Assembly (NCBI GenBank): GCA_015233485.1
Contig: JADFXO010000262.1
Coordinates: 1-5,707 of the forward strand
Source of the DNA: Nitrospirota bacterium
GTDB taxonomy: Bacteria > Nitrospirota > Thermodesulfovibrionia > Thermodesulfovibrionales > Magnetobacteriaceae
Direction: 5' to 3'
Length of the DNA: 5,707 nucleotides
In this document: piece after piece, positions 1 through 5,707 of the stretch
Position numbering within the stretch: the stretch's first letter is position 1
Layout: every line of letters starts with the position of its first letter
Notes under the pieces: generated by a model
What the model saw: the letters and a program-made list of their open reading frames with translations, nothing else
Database searches by the model: none
Told to the model about the DNA's origin: nothing
Made by a program: the position numbers and the translations under genes

Positions 1-23
1 CTGAAGTGGCATTTAATAGGCTT

Positions 24-57
24 GAGCCGTATGAGGGGAAACTCTCACGTACGGTTC
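24..57 (+). ncRNA. Group II intron domain V (catalytic hairpin)
   Basis: Domain V is the catalytic core that binds the metal ions for splicing. It is exactly 34 nt here, the usual length. The lower stem pairs 24-31 with 50-57, including one G-U pair (26-55). The two-base bulge is C48-G49. The upper stem pairs 32-37 with 42-47 and is closed by a GAAA tetraloop at 38-41. The catalytic triad AGC is at 25-27. All pairs needed for a standard domain V can be drawn without a mismatch. Confidence 0.93.
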
Positions 58-60
58 TTA

Positions 61-95
61 AGGGGGAAAGGGTTCGAGAGAACCCTGACCTACCT
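61..95 (+). ncRNA. Group II intron domain VI with branch-point A
   Basis: Domain VI carries the adenosine whose 2'-OH attacks the 5' splice site. The lower stem pairs 61-63 with 93-95 and 64-66 with 89-91, leaving A92 as the only bulged base. A92 is the seventh base counted back from the proposed 3' end at C98, the usual branch-point position. Above a small internal loop (67-68 against 87-88), seven pairs (69-75 with 80-86) are capped by a GAGA tetraloop. The assignment of A92 and of the splice site is inferred from this fold. Confidence 0.82.
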
Positions 96-98
96 GAC

Positions 99-119
99 GA
101 AGGGGGATAATCCCCCTTC
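99..119. repeat. Perfect inverted repeat at the intron 3' junction
   Basis: Nine bases (99-107) pair perfectly with 111-119 around a three-base loop, TAA at 108-110. The stem is G-rich on one side and C-rich on the other and begins at the first base after the predicted intron 3' end. Neither strand has a T-run after the stem, so it is a poor match to an intrinsic terminator. It may be part of the intron's target site, or a transcript-end structure shared by the converging units. The hairpin is certain as sequence; its role is not known. Confidence 0.6.
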
Positions 120-209
120 ACCCCGTATTCACACCCACGTTTTATCCCCCTGAATTTGGGCTGCCGCCCGTTGGCGGCTTCGGTACTCCGGCTAAAGGCT
201 GCGTCGCTG
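120..209. other. Non-coding spacer between intron and operon end
   Basis: No plausible gene is seen between the junction hairpin and the transporter stop codon. The stretch contains a second copy of ATCCCCCT at 144-151 (the first is at 110-117 inside the junction hairpin) and a GC-rich hairpin at 163-178. The words GGCTGC (159-164 and 197-202) and CGGCT (175-179 and 189-193) each occur twice. The GC-rich part, about 158-207, has the look of a dispersed intergenic repeat, but a genome would be needed to show that. No convincing terminator with a T-tract is found for the operon. Confidence 0.5.
163..178. repeat. GC-rich hairpin downstream of the operon
   Basis: GCCGCC (163-168) pairs with GGCGGC (173-178) around a CGTT loop. 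It lies 32 bases beyond the transporter stop codon on the minus strand. It could protect the operon's mRNA 3' end or contribute to termination, but neither strand shows the T-run of an intrinsic terminator. The role is therefore unproven. Confidence 0.45.
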
Positions 210-1457
210 TCAAAAGTTTTTCTGCTGGGAGTTCACCCTCAACAATAAGATAAACCCTACGACGAAAAACAGTGAAATCGACACGATTGCCGGGCGCTGG
301 CTCCTGAAATACGCCGACGTTATGCCAAACAGCAAAGGCCCTAATATGGCCGATGTCTTTCCTATCATCGAATAGACGCCAAAATACTCAGACTCCCGCC
401 CCTGAGGAATAAACCCGGCAAAAAACGCCCTCGACGCCGCCTGAACCGTCCCAAGCCCAAGACCGGCCGTCGTGGCTACGACAAAGAACTCTGCCTTCGT
501 CACAACGAAATATGACACAATCGCCACAGCGCTCCACAACACCAATGATATGGATATGACCTTCTTCGGCCCCCACAAATCTATCGGCCTTGCCATAATC
601 ATCGACCCCGCAAAGGCCGTCACCTGCACCGTCATAAACAAATATATCAGCTCGGCGTTATTAAAATTCAACGTCGCGGCGGCAAAGATACTGCAAAACA
701 CGATTACCGTGTTCATACCGTCCTGGTACATAAAATAAGAGAGGAGAAACCTCCTCAGCTCCCTTTGTCTTAACAGTTCTTTGAGTGACCCGAAAATCCG
801 CGAGGCATTGTATATGGCGGCCTCAACGATGGGTCTGCCTGAGTCCTGTGTTTTATTGTCGCCGGGTAAATTAATAAACGCCGGCAGGGCAAATACAACG
901 ATAAATACCGCAACCAGCGGCCATAGAAGGCTTAAATTCTCTGATTTCACAAGCGGCAGCGCCATTATCAATGCAGTAAACGACCCAATATAGCCTAATC
1001 CAAACCCCCACGCCGACACCCTACCCTGATATGACCTTTCGGCTATCACCGGCAGGTATGAGTTATAAAACACCATCCCGCCCTCGTGGCCGATATTTGC
1101 CGCAACCATCAACAAAAACCCCGTTACCACCATCCCCGGCACAAGTGTTGACATACACACTATAGAAAGAACCGCCAATATTGAATACCCGATCAAAAAC
1201 CTTTTACGAAGACCGCCATAATCGGCTATGCCGCCTATAAATGGGGAACTGATGGCCACAAACGCCATACTCAGGGAAATCGCCCTACCCCACCATAAAT
1301 CCCCAAGTCCGGCCTCGTTTCCTACGATGACTTTTACATAATAAACGGGGAATATGACCGTTGCGATGATGGCGGAATAACTGGAATTGGCGAAATCATA
1401 AAGACACCAACTGAAAATCTCCCTGCTGAACAGATGGTTATCTCCAACCCTGTTCAC
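210..1457 (-). CDS. UMF1/Atg22-type MFS transporter
   Basis: This is an inner-membrane major facilitator transporter of about 12 transmembrane helices and 415 residues, normal for the UMF1 (Atg22-like) family. Recognisable family blocks are LYDFANSSYSA (19-29), GGIADYGGLRKRF (75-87, the MFS loop 2-3 motif), FYNSYLP (130-136), YFMYQDGMNT (241-250) and a C-terminal block at 332-362 with ASRAFFAGFIPQGRESEYFG. Hydrophobic helices fall roughly at 27-43, 57-79, 86-104, 106-126, 150-170, 178-196, 236-262, 268-290, 299-320, 322-345, 361-381 and 388-407, with a hydrophilic central loop at about 197-235. Yeast Atg22 exports amino acids from the vacuole. The substrates of bacterial members are largely unknown, and none can be read from this sequence. 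The GTG start lies 2 nt after the GAPDH stop codon, so translation is probably coupled. An in-frame CTG at codon 9 has a better ribosome-binding site. The family call is firm; the substrate is unknown. Confidence 0.9.
   Translation of the reverse strand: MNRVGDNHLFSREIFSWCLYDFANSSYSAIIATVIFPVYYVKVIVGNEAGLGDLWWGRAISLSMAFVAISSPFIGGIADYGGLRKRFLIGYSILAVLSIVCMSTLVPGMVVTGFLLMVAANIGHEGGMVFYNSYLPVIAERSYQGRVSAWGFGLGYIGSFTALIMALPLVKSENLSLLWPLVAVFIVVFALPAFINLPGDNKTQDSGRPIVEAAIYNASRIFGSLKELLRQRELRRFLLSYFMYQDGMNTVIVFCSIFAAATLNFNNAELIYLFMTVQVTAFAGSMIMARPIDLWGPKKVISISLVLWSAVAIVSYFVVTKAEFFVVATTAGLGLGTVQAASRAFFAGFIPQGRESEYFGVYSMIGKTSAILGPLLFGITSAYFRSQRPAIVSISLFFVVGFILLLRVNSQQKNF
1441..1445 (-). promoter_or_regulatory. 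Possible internal ribosome-binding site of the transporter
   Basis: The minus strand reads GGAGA here, seven bases upstream of an in-frame CTG (codon 9, 1431-1433) of the transporter. The annotated GTG start has only a weak GAAGA at 1470-1474, 12 bases upstream. If this site is used, the protein would begin eight residues later, still ahead of the conserved first helix block. CTG starts are rare, so the GTG start is kept and this is recorded as an alternative. Confidence 0.25.
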
Positions 1458-1459
1458 AA

Positions 1460-2701
1460 CTATGAAAAATCTTCGGCAGCCATTTTTGTAAGCATTGAGA
1501 GGGCGTTTACGTAACTGCCCATTTCGTTGTCGTACCAGCCGTATATCACGGCCTGAGTCAGGGGAATGCGCACCATGTTGTCTTTCAGGCCATCAAGGAC
1601 TTCTTTTTTCACGCCAACAAGACGCCCCGCGTCAAAGGTTATCTCGGCCGTGCGCGTGTGCGTCTCGTGTCCTTCGATTATCACGGCGGCAAGGGGCATT
1701 GAGATTATGTCGCTTGACACGTTTTGCTCCTCAGAATAGACGACAAGCCTGTGCGGAGATTTTTCGGCGGCGTCTTTATAAATACTGTTGATGTAGTCAC
1801 GGTCTACTAAAATCCTGTCGGGTTCCTCCTGAATATTGACGACAAGTATGACGAGTGAGCCGGTTGTCGTCGGGATTCTGACAGATTCGGCAATAAACCC
1901 AATTTGTGACATCTCCGGGATAACAAGCGCAAGAGTGTCGGCGGCGCCGGTCGTAGTAAGGATAATGTTGTTAAATATGCTGCGGTTTTTCCTCAAATCC
2001 TTGTCTTTGGCCTTGGCAAGCCTGTCAAGAACCTCCTGCGTACCTGTGGCGGCGTGGACGGTGGCCATGGAGGCGGTCAGTATCTTCTTTGGCCCTATTG
2101 TATTTATTAAGGGTTTAAACATGTGGGCAAGGCAAGTTGTAGTACACGAGGCGGCCGAGATAAATTTATGCCTGGCCGGGTTATAGTCATGCTCATTTAT
2201 TCCCATGACGACCGTTACGGCGTCATCCGGCATGGGCTTGGACTTGTCCTTTATTTTAAATGGGGCGCTCAGAATGACCTTTTTCGCACCCGCCTCAAAA
2301 TGCCCGGCAAGGGCGCCTTTCGGGTCGTCGGGGGGTGTGGTGGGATCAACAAACGCGCCCGATGAGTCAACAACGATTTCCACGCCATAATCTCTCCAGC
2401 CTATGTCTTTAGGGTTTCTCGACTTCCTCAGTACGGTAATTTTAACACCGTTTATTATCATTGTCCCCGAACCGTCATCGACATTGGCGATTGCCGGCTG
2501 GTCTTTGAAACCGTACAGGTATTTCCTTAGCGAACCATACGTAGAGTCCCTGCCGATATAATAGGCGATGTCGTTAAGAGATGTCCCAACCGCACGGCCG
2601 GCGTTCACCACTATCTCATCAAAATCCCGAGCTGCAACATGCCGCCATAAGACGAGTTTCCCAATCCTTCCAAGCCCGTTTATTCCTAATTTTCCACCCA
2701 T
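1460..2701 (-). CDS. gap: Divergent glyceraldehyde-3-phosphate dehydrogenase
   Basis: This is a cytoplasmic enzyme of the phosphorylating GAPDH family, which interconverts glyceraldehyde 3-phosphate and 1,3-bisphosphoglycerate in glycolysis and gluconeogenesis. The Rossmann motif INGLGRIG is at 7-14. The catalytic Cys186 sits in SAASCTTTCLA and the catalytic His216 in ATVHAATGTQ. TTTGAA (249-254) and SVRIPTTTGS (273-282, with Arg275) match the phosphate-binding blocks, and WYDNEMG (389-395) holds the nicotinamide-binding Asn392. It is 413 residues against about 335 for the usual enzyme. The extra length lies in insertions near 117-130, 148-162 and in the region 335-388. It differs from the norm in three ways: CTTTC replaces CTTNC, NIIL replaces NIIP, and VVNAGRA replaces the usual N-D segment after the second strand, so the NAD-selecting Asp is absent. 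The start is supported by GGAGA nine bases upstream, and it follows the dikinase-like stop by 1 nt. The family is certain; cofactor choice and the exact substrate are open. Confidence 0.9.
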   Translation of the reverse strand: MGGKLGINGLGRIGKLVLWRHVAARDFDEIVVNAGRAVGTSLNDIAYYIGRDSTYGSLRKYLYGFKDQPAIANVDDGSGTMIINGVKITVLRKSRNPKDIGWRDYGVEIVVDSSGAFVDPTTPPDDPKGALAGHFEAGAKKVILSAPFKIKDKSKPMPDDAVTVVMGINEHDYNPARHKFISAASCTTTCLAHMFKPLINTIGPKKILTASMATVHAATGTQEVLDRLAKAKDKDLRKNRSIFNNIILTTTGAADTLALVIPEMSQIGFIAESVRIPTTTGSLVILVVNIQEEPDRILVDRDYINSIYKDAAEKSPHRLVVYSEEQNVSSDIISMPLAAVIIEGHETHTRTAEITFDAGRLVGVKKEVLDGLKDNMVRIPLTQAVIYGWYDNEMGSYVNALSMLTKMAAEDFS

Positions 2702-2702
2702 T

Positions 2703-5700
2703 TTATCTTGTCTCCATTATGCTTATTTTCATTTCGCCCACGTAGACAGCCCCATCGGCGGCGTCTATACTTATAAAATCCCCTGAGGCAAATGTCTTCT
2801 GATTCAGGACAAACCTCTTTTCTTTTTCATAGAAGAGCATCTCTACACAACCAACCACGCACGTTTTGCCCAGACGGTACGCAACAATTGCCGCGTGGCT
2901 TGTTGCCCCGCCGCGCGCGGTCAAAAGGCCGTCTGAGGCAGAGACCTCGTTGATGTCGTCCGGGACGGTGTCCCTTCTTATCAGAATCAGCCGCGTCTGT
3001 GGTTGCGCCTCTCTGTAATATCTTATGTCTTCCATTGTAAACACCGCGCGCCCCGCCATCGCACCGCCACTTACCCCTATGCCATGCCCAAGCAGACGCT
3101 GTGATGACTCCGCGGTTATCTCAAATTGATGTTCATGTTGTTTTTCCCTTATTTCCATATCTCTGGACTGCAATATATAAACATCTTCTTTATGTTCACC
3201 CTCAAACGTGAACTCTATGTCCTGGGGATTCCACTGCCTCTCTTCTATCAGGAAACGGGCAGTTTTGACAAGCTCTTTATAGACGTCAGGGAAGCGTTTT
3301 TCAAGAGAATCCTCAACATGCCTGTTTTCCCGCCTTGCCTGATTCAGCGATATGGCATGTGTCTGCACTAGTCCGGAGACGATGTCGTCTCCCTGGACGC
3401 ATATGCCATAATCACCCCACGGCTTAAGCTCATACTCAGAGAGCTTAGGATTGTGCGTAAACAATACGCCAGAGCCTGATTTATCATCAATATTGCCGTA
3501 CACCATACGTTGAACCGTCACGCTTGTACCCCAATCGTCAGAGATTCCTATTATTCTTCTATAACTTTTGGCCTTATCTGTATCCCATGAATCCAATACC
3601 TTTCTAATAGCAATGTAAAGCTGCTCTTTAGGTCTTTCCTCTATGTTAATTTCCTTTCCAATTACGAAATCTTTATAGGACATGGTTATCTCTTTCATCT
3701 GCGCCGCCGTAAAGACCTTTTTAAAAGACACATGGTATTTGTCCTTATAAAGGTTCATTATGGCGTCGAAGCTGTCGCGGTCTAAGCCGAAGGACATGCC
3801 GTAGTGTTGAATAAACCGCCGGTAGCAGTCCCACACAAACCACTCCTTGCCTGTGGCCTCTATCATACCCCTGACTACGTCCTCGTTCATACCCACGTTT
3901 AAATAGGAATCGAGCATACCGGGCTGTGATATGGCAGAACCACTCCTTACGGAGACGAGAAGCGGGTTTTGGGGATTGCCGAATTCCCTGCCTGTAAGTC
4001 TTTCAAGCCTGGCAATCTCGACATCTACCCGTTCTTTGAAATTTTTGCCGGCAGATTCATATATATCGAACAGTTCCCTGCACTTAAAGGCATCGGTGGT
4101 TATCAAAAACCCGGGGGGAATTCGCAGCCCAAGCGACCTCATCCTCATAAGATTAAACCCCTTGCCGCCCATGTGAATAACAGTGGACACACCGGCAACA
4201 GGTTCAACTATTGAGGTGACCGCCTCGTCCGGATTATACGTTACGAGCAGGTGGTGCTTATCGGAGGGAATCCTCTGTGCCTCACGCCTAAGTGTGCTCA
4301 GGATTCGGGTTATGAACAAATCAAGGCTCTGAAGCCCTAAAGACGATGCAATAGTGTCCCTCAGAAAAATTTCCGATACCCTATTGAATAATCCGGCATC
4401 GCCCCCGGCGTGATACTTAGGAAGCAGCTTTTCCTTTGGCAATATATCAAGTATGGTTTTAAGCGTTTCCATGTGCATATTATTAAAGTAATCATTTACA
4501 ATATTTCTCATAACACGCGATAATTCCTTAAATATATCGACAAACTGAGAAAACGTAAATCCCCTTACCGATAAAGCTGTCCCAAGCAGATAGAGCTGCC
4601 TGTCGAACTCCCTGACGGCAATGCCGTCAATTATCAGGGCCTGTTTGTAGAGTTTCAGGTAATCGTAAATCCTGCAGAGTGTGGCTCGCGTGATAAAATT
4701 CAGGTCAAACCCCTCTATCAACTCCTCAAAGAGTGTATTAACAAGGGTTTCAAGCCTGAAAGTAAGCCCGAGGGCGTCGAATTTCACCTCATGGTAGCTG
4801 CCATACATGGAAGGTATTTCGGTAGAGATATGGCGCTTCCTATAAATGTCCTCACGAATCTCGAATTGCTGCGGCGATTGAATCAGCTCTTTAAGTTTTA
4901 CCAGATGCTCAAGTACTCCTGCAAGTTTGTCGTACGTGTTTGGCTCTGAGACGGCCTTAACGAGGTTGCCAAGCTCTGGAAAGGCGCTTGTGTGAACCTG
5001 CGCGATTACGCTGTCTATTTCACTGAAGCCGGAGCTGTATTTCTGGTGAAGGAGTTTATAAAAGGAGATAGTAAGGGCGACCTTCTCAAGGTCAGCGGCG
5101 TAGTCCTGCCCTATAGCATTGACAACGCCACTAAAATAATCATCCCCAAGGGTTAACAAATCGCTGATGCTATGCAGCCCGTTGAGTTGAACAATTTGAT
5201 TAATAACCTTATGAACGCCGTCGACATATTGGCCTGAGTTTTCCTGCTCCGCATAGATATCCGGCGGGAGATATTGTTTGAGTACCTCCCTGTTACGGGT
5301 CATCCAGAACTCAAGGGCGGCCTCCACGACAGATAATATCTTGTTGGAGCTTTCCACGTGGCTCTGTTTTCTGAGAAAATGGACAAGGGTGTCATGGCGG
5401 TTACAGGCCTCGTCCATTCTGGTGGAAATATCCCGCAACTGCCCCTCGGCGCCCAATTCGTTAAAATATGCGGGGAAGAGCCTCATAAGCTGCTTCACCA
5501 GGTTATAAACCAGCCGTATATCAGAATTTAAGAAATTCGTTATATCGCGTGGGAATAAATCCGTGTCCTTGATTATAACGCCGCAGAGGGAAAGGTTTAT
5601 GATAAGAGATGAGATGAGTTTTTTTGACCACATGGGGTTGAGCCTTATGAGTTCCATGTATGTGCGAATGTTATCTATGTGGGCTGAGTTGCCTATTATC

Positions 5701-5707
5701 TGCCAAT
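2703..5707 (-). CDS. PPDK-like ATP-grasp/phosphohistidine protein, no TIM barrel (5' partial)
   Basis: Residue numbers count from the ATG at 5657. Residues 1 to about 490 are unrecognised, soluble and mainly helical. An ATP-grasp domain like that of pyruvate phosphate dikinase (PPDK) spans about 493-835, with GGKG (Lys499), PPGF (514-517), SVRSG (Arg571), YRRF (612-615), DIEFTFE (Asp813, Glu815) and LQSR (Gln830, Arg832). A phosphohistidine swivel domain spans about 858-978, with TARGGATSH giving His921, and the protein ends soon after YVGEM. In PPDK, ATP phosphorylates this His via the ATP-grasp domain, and a C-terminal TIM barrel then passes the phosphate to pyruvate. That barrel is absent here, and the next gene starts 1 nt later, so the acceptor is unknown. 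The frame has no stop from 5657 to the window edge. It adds WQIIGNSAHIDNIRTY before the first Met, and that Met has no ribosome-binding site, so the gene very probably starts beyond 5707. ATP-dependent His phosphorylation is likely; the final reaction is not known. Confidence 0.88.
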   Translation of the reverse strand, partial: WQIIGNSAHIDNIRTYMELIRLNPMWSKKLISSLIINLSLCGVIIKDTDLFPRDITNFLNSDIRLVYNLVKQLMRLFPAYFNELGAEGQLRDISTRMDEACNRHDTLVHFLRKQSHVESSNKILSVVEAALEFWMTRNREVLKQYLPPDIYAEQENSGQYVDGVHKVINQIVQLNGLHSISDLLTLGDDYFSGVVNAIGQDYAADLEKVALTISFYKLLHQKYSSGFSEIDSVIAQVHTSAFPELGNLVKAVSEPNTYDKLAGVLEHLVKLKELIQSPQQFEIREDIYRKRHISTEIPSMYGSYHEVKFDALGLTFRLETLVNTLFEELIEGFDLNFITRATLCRIYDYLKLYKQALIIDGIAVREFDRQLYLLGTALSVRGFTFSQFVDIFKELSRVMRNIVNDYFNNMHMETLKTILDILPKEKLLPKYHAGGDAGLFNRVSEIFLRDTIASSLGLQSLDLFITRILSTLRREAQRIPSDKHHLLVTYNPDEAVTSIVEPVAGVSTVIHMGGKGFNLMRMRSLGLRIPPGFLITTDAFKCRELFDIYESAGKNFKERVDVEIARLERLTGREFGNPQNPLLVSVRSGSAISQPGMLDSYLNVGMNEDVVRGMIEATGKEWFVWDCYRRFIQHYGMSFGLDRDSFDAIMNLYKDKYHVSFKKVFTAAQMKEITMSYKDFVIGKEINIEERPKEQLYIAIRKVLDSWDTDKAKSYRRIIGISDDWGTSVTVQRMVYGNIDDKSGSGVLFTHNPKLSEYELKPWGDYGICVQGDDIVSGLVQTHAISLNQARRENRHVEDSLEKRFPDVYKELVKTARFLIEERQWNPQDIEFTFEGEHKEDVYILQSRDMEIREKQHEHQFEITAESSQRLLGHGIGVSGGAMAGRAVFTMEDIRYYREAQPQTRLILIRRDTVPDDINEVSASDGLLTARGGATSHAAIVAYRLGKTCVVGCVEMLFYEKEKRFVLNQKTFASGDFISIDAADGAVYVGEMKISIMETR
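2711..2715 (-). promoter_or_regulatory. Ribosome-binding site of the GAPDH gene
   Basis: The minus strand reads GGAGA, nine bases before the GAPDH ATG. It lies inside the last codons (Met-Glu-Thr-Arg) of the upstream dikinase-like gene, whose TAA is separated from the ATG by one base. This supports the chosen start and points to translational coupling: ribosomes ending the first gene can restart directly on the second. Confidence 0.7.

Larger units (their letters stand above)
1..98 (+). mobile_element. Group II intron, 3' end (partial)
   Basis: This is the 3' terminus of a self-splicing, retrotransposing group II intron. It is recognised from a complete domain V (24-57) followed by a domain VI with a bulged adenosine at 92 (about 61-95). 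The sequence ends in CCTACCTGAC, a typical bacterial intron 3' end, so the 3' splice site is placed after C98. Bases 1-23 would be the end of domain IV and the linker to domain V. No reverse transcriptase (maturase) coding sequence can be recognised in this short stretch, because the rest of the intron lies left of the window. The intron is on the plus strand and points toward the 3' end of the minus-strand operon, so it is inserted in or next to the region downstream of that operon. The structure is intact, so nothing here argues that the element is dead. Its class cannot be assigned from this fragment. Confidence 0.88.

Noticed and set aside
99..119. Rho-independent terminator at the junction hairpin
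   Set aside because: The stem is strong, but neither strand has a T-run directly after it.
388..993. Small open frames on both strands inside the transporter gene
   Set aside because: They overlap conserved transporter blocks in other frames and have no ribosome-binding site or recognisable motif that I can support.
1495..1791. Open frame of 98 codons on the plus strand, rich in Arg and Cys
   Set aside because: It lies wholly antisense to the GAPDH gene, whose protein family is clear. The composition is that of a shadow frame and no family motif is seen.
1836..2390. Overlapping plus-strand open frames of 61-116 codons
   Set aside because: All are opposite conserved GAPDH coding sequence, overlap one another and show no recognisable protein motif.
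1460..2701. Erythrose-4-phosphate dehydrogenase instead of GAPDH
   Set aside because: The insertions and signature changes do not specifically resemble that subfamily, which is of ordinary length. It cannot be excluded as an activity, but the GAPDH family name is the safer call.
2660..2760. Frameshift or premature stop removing a TIM barrel from the dikinase-like gene
   Set aside because: The stop is followed after 1 nt by the GAPDH start with its own ribosome-binding site, and no barrel-like sequence is present in any frame downstream. The short architecture is native to this locus.
1..5707. CRISPR array, tRNA, rRNA or riboswitch
   Set aside because: No spaced direct repeats, cloverleaf, rRNA core sequence or known aptamer pattern was seen on reading both strands. 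Coding sequence fills 210-5707.

Overview
The window looks bacterial. Genes are packed almost end to end on the minus strand, it contains the 3' end of a group II intron of bacterial type, and the proteins are of bacterial families. Base composition is roughly balanced, with many ATA and AAA codons beside GC-rich ones. The protein set would fit an environmental lineage such as Nitrospirota or a deltaproteobacterial relative, but that is a guess from general resemblance and no taxonomic marker is present.

Layout from left to right. Positions 1-98 are the 3' end of a group II intron on the plus strand: a complete 34-nt domain V and a domain VI with a bulged branch-point adenosine. The intron body and any reverse transcriptase lie to the left of the window. 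Positions 99-209 are a non-coding spacer with two strong hairpins, one starting at the first base after the predicted 3' splice site. Positions 210-5707 are three genes read on the minus strand, facing the intron. In order of transcription they are a large pyruvate phosphate dikinase-like protein (2703 to beyond 5707), a divergent glyceraldehyde-3-phosphate dehydrogenase (GAPDH) (1460-2701) and a UMF1/Atg22-type major facilitator transporter (210-1457). The gaps are 1 nt and 2 nt, so this is almost certainly one operon with coupled translation.

The dikinase-like protein is the most unusual part. It keeps the ATP-grasp domain and the phosphohistidine domain of pyruvate phosphate dikinase with their key residues, but it stops where the PEP/pyruvate-binding TIM barrel should begin. 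It also carries at least 490 residues of unrecognised, mainly helical sequence in front. Its reading frame stays open to the right edge, so its real start is outside the window. The GAPDH keeps the catalytic Cys and His but has several insertions, a changed active-site signature and no Asp at the usual NAD-selectivity position. Together the genes suggest a phosphotransfer enzyme of unknown acceptor, a lower-glycolysis or gluconeogenesis dehydrogenase and a small-molecule exporter or importer acting in one metabolic or regulatory unit. That joint role is inference from gene order.
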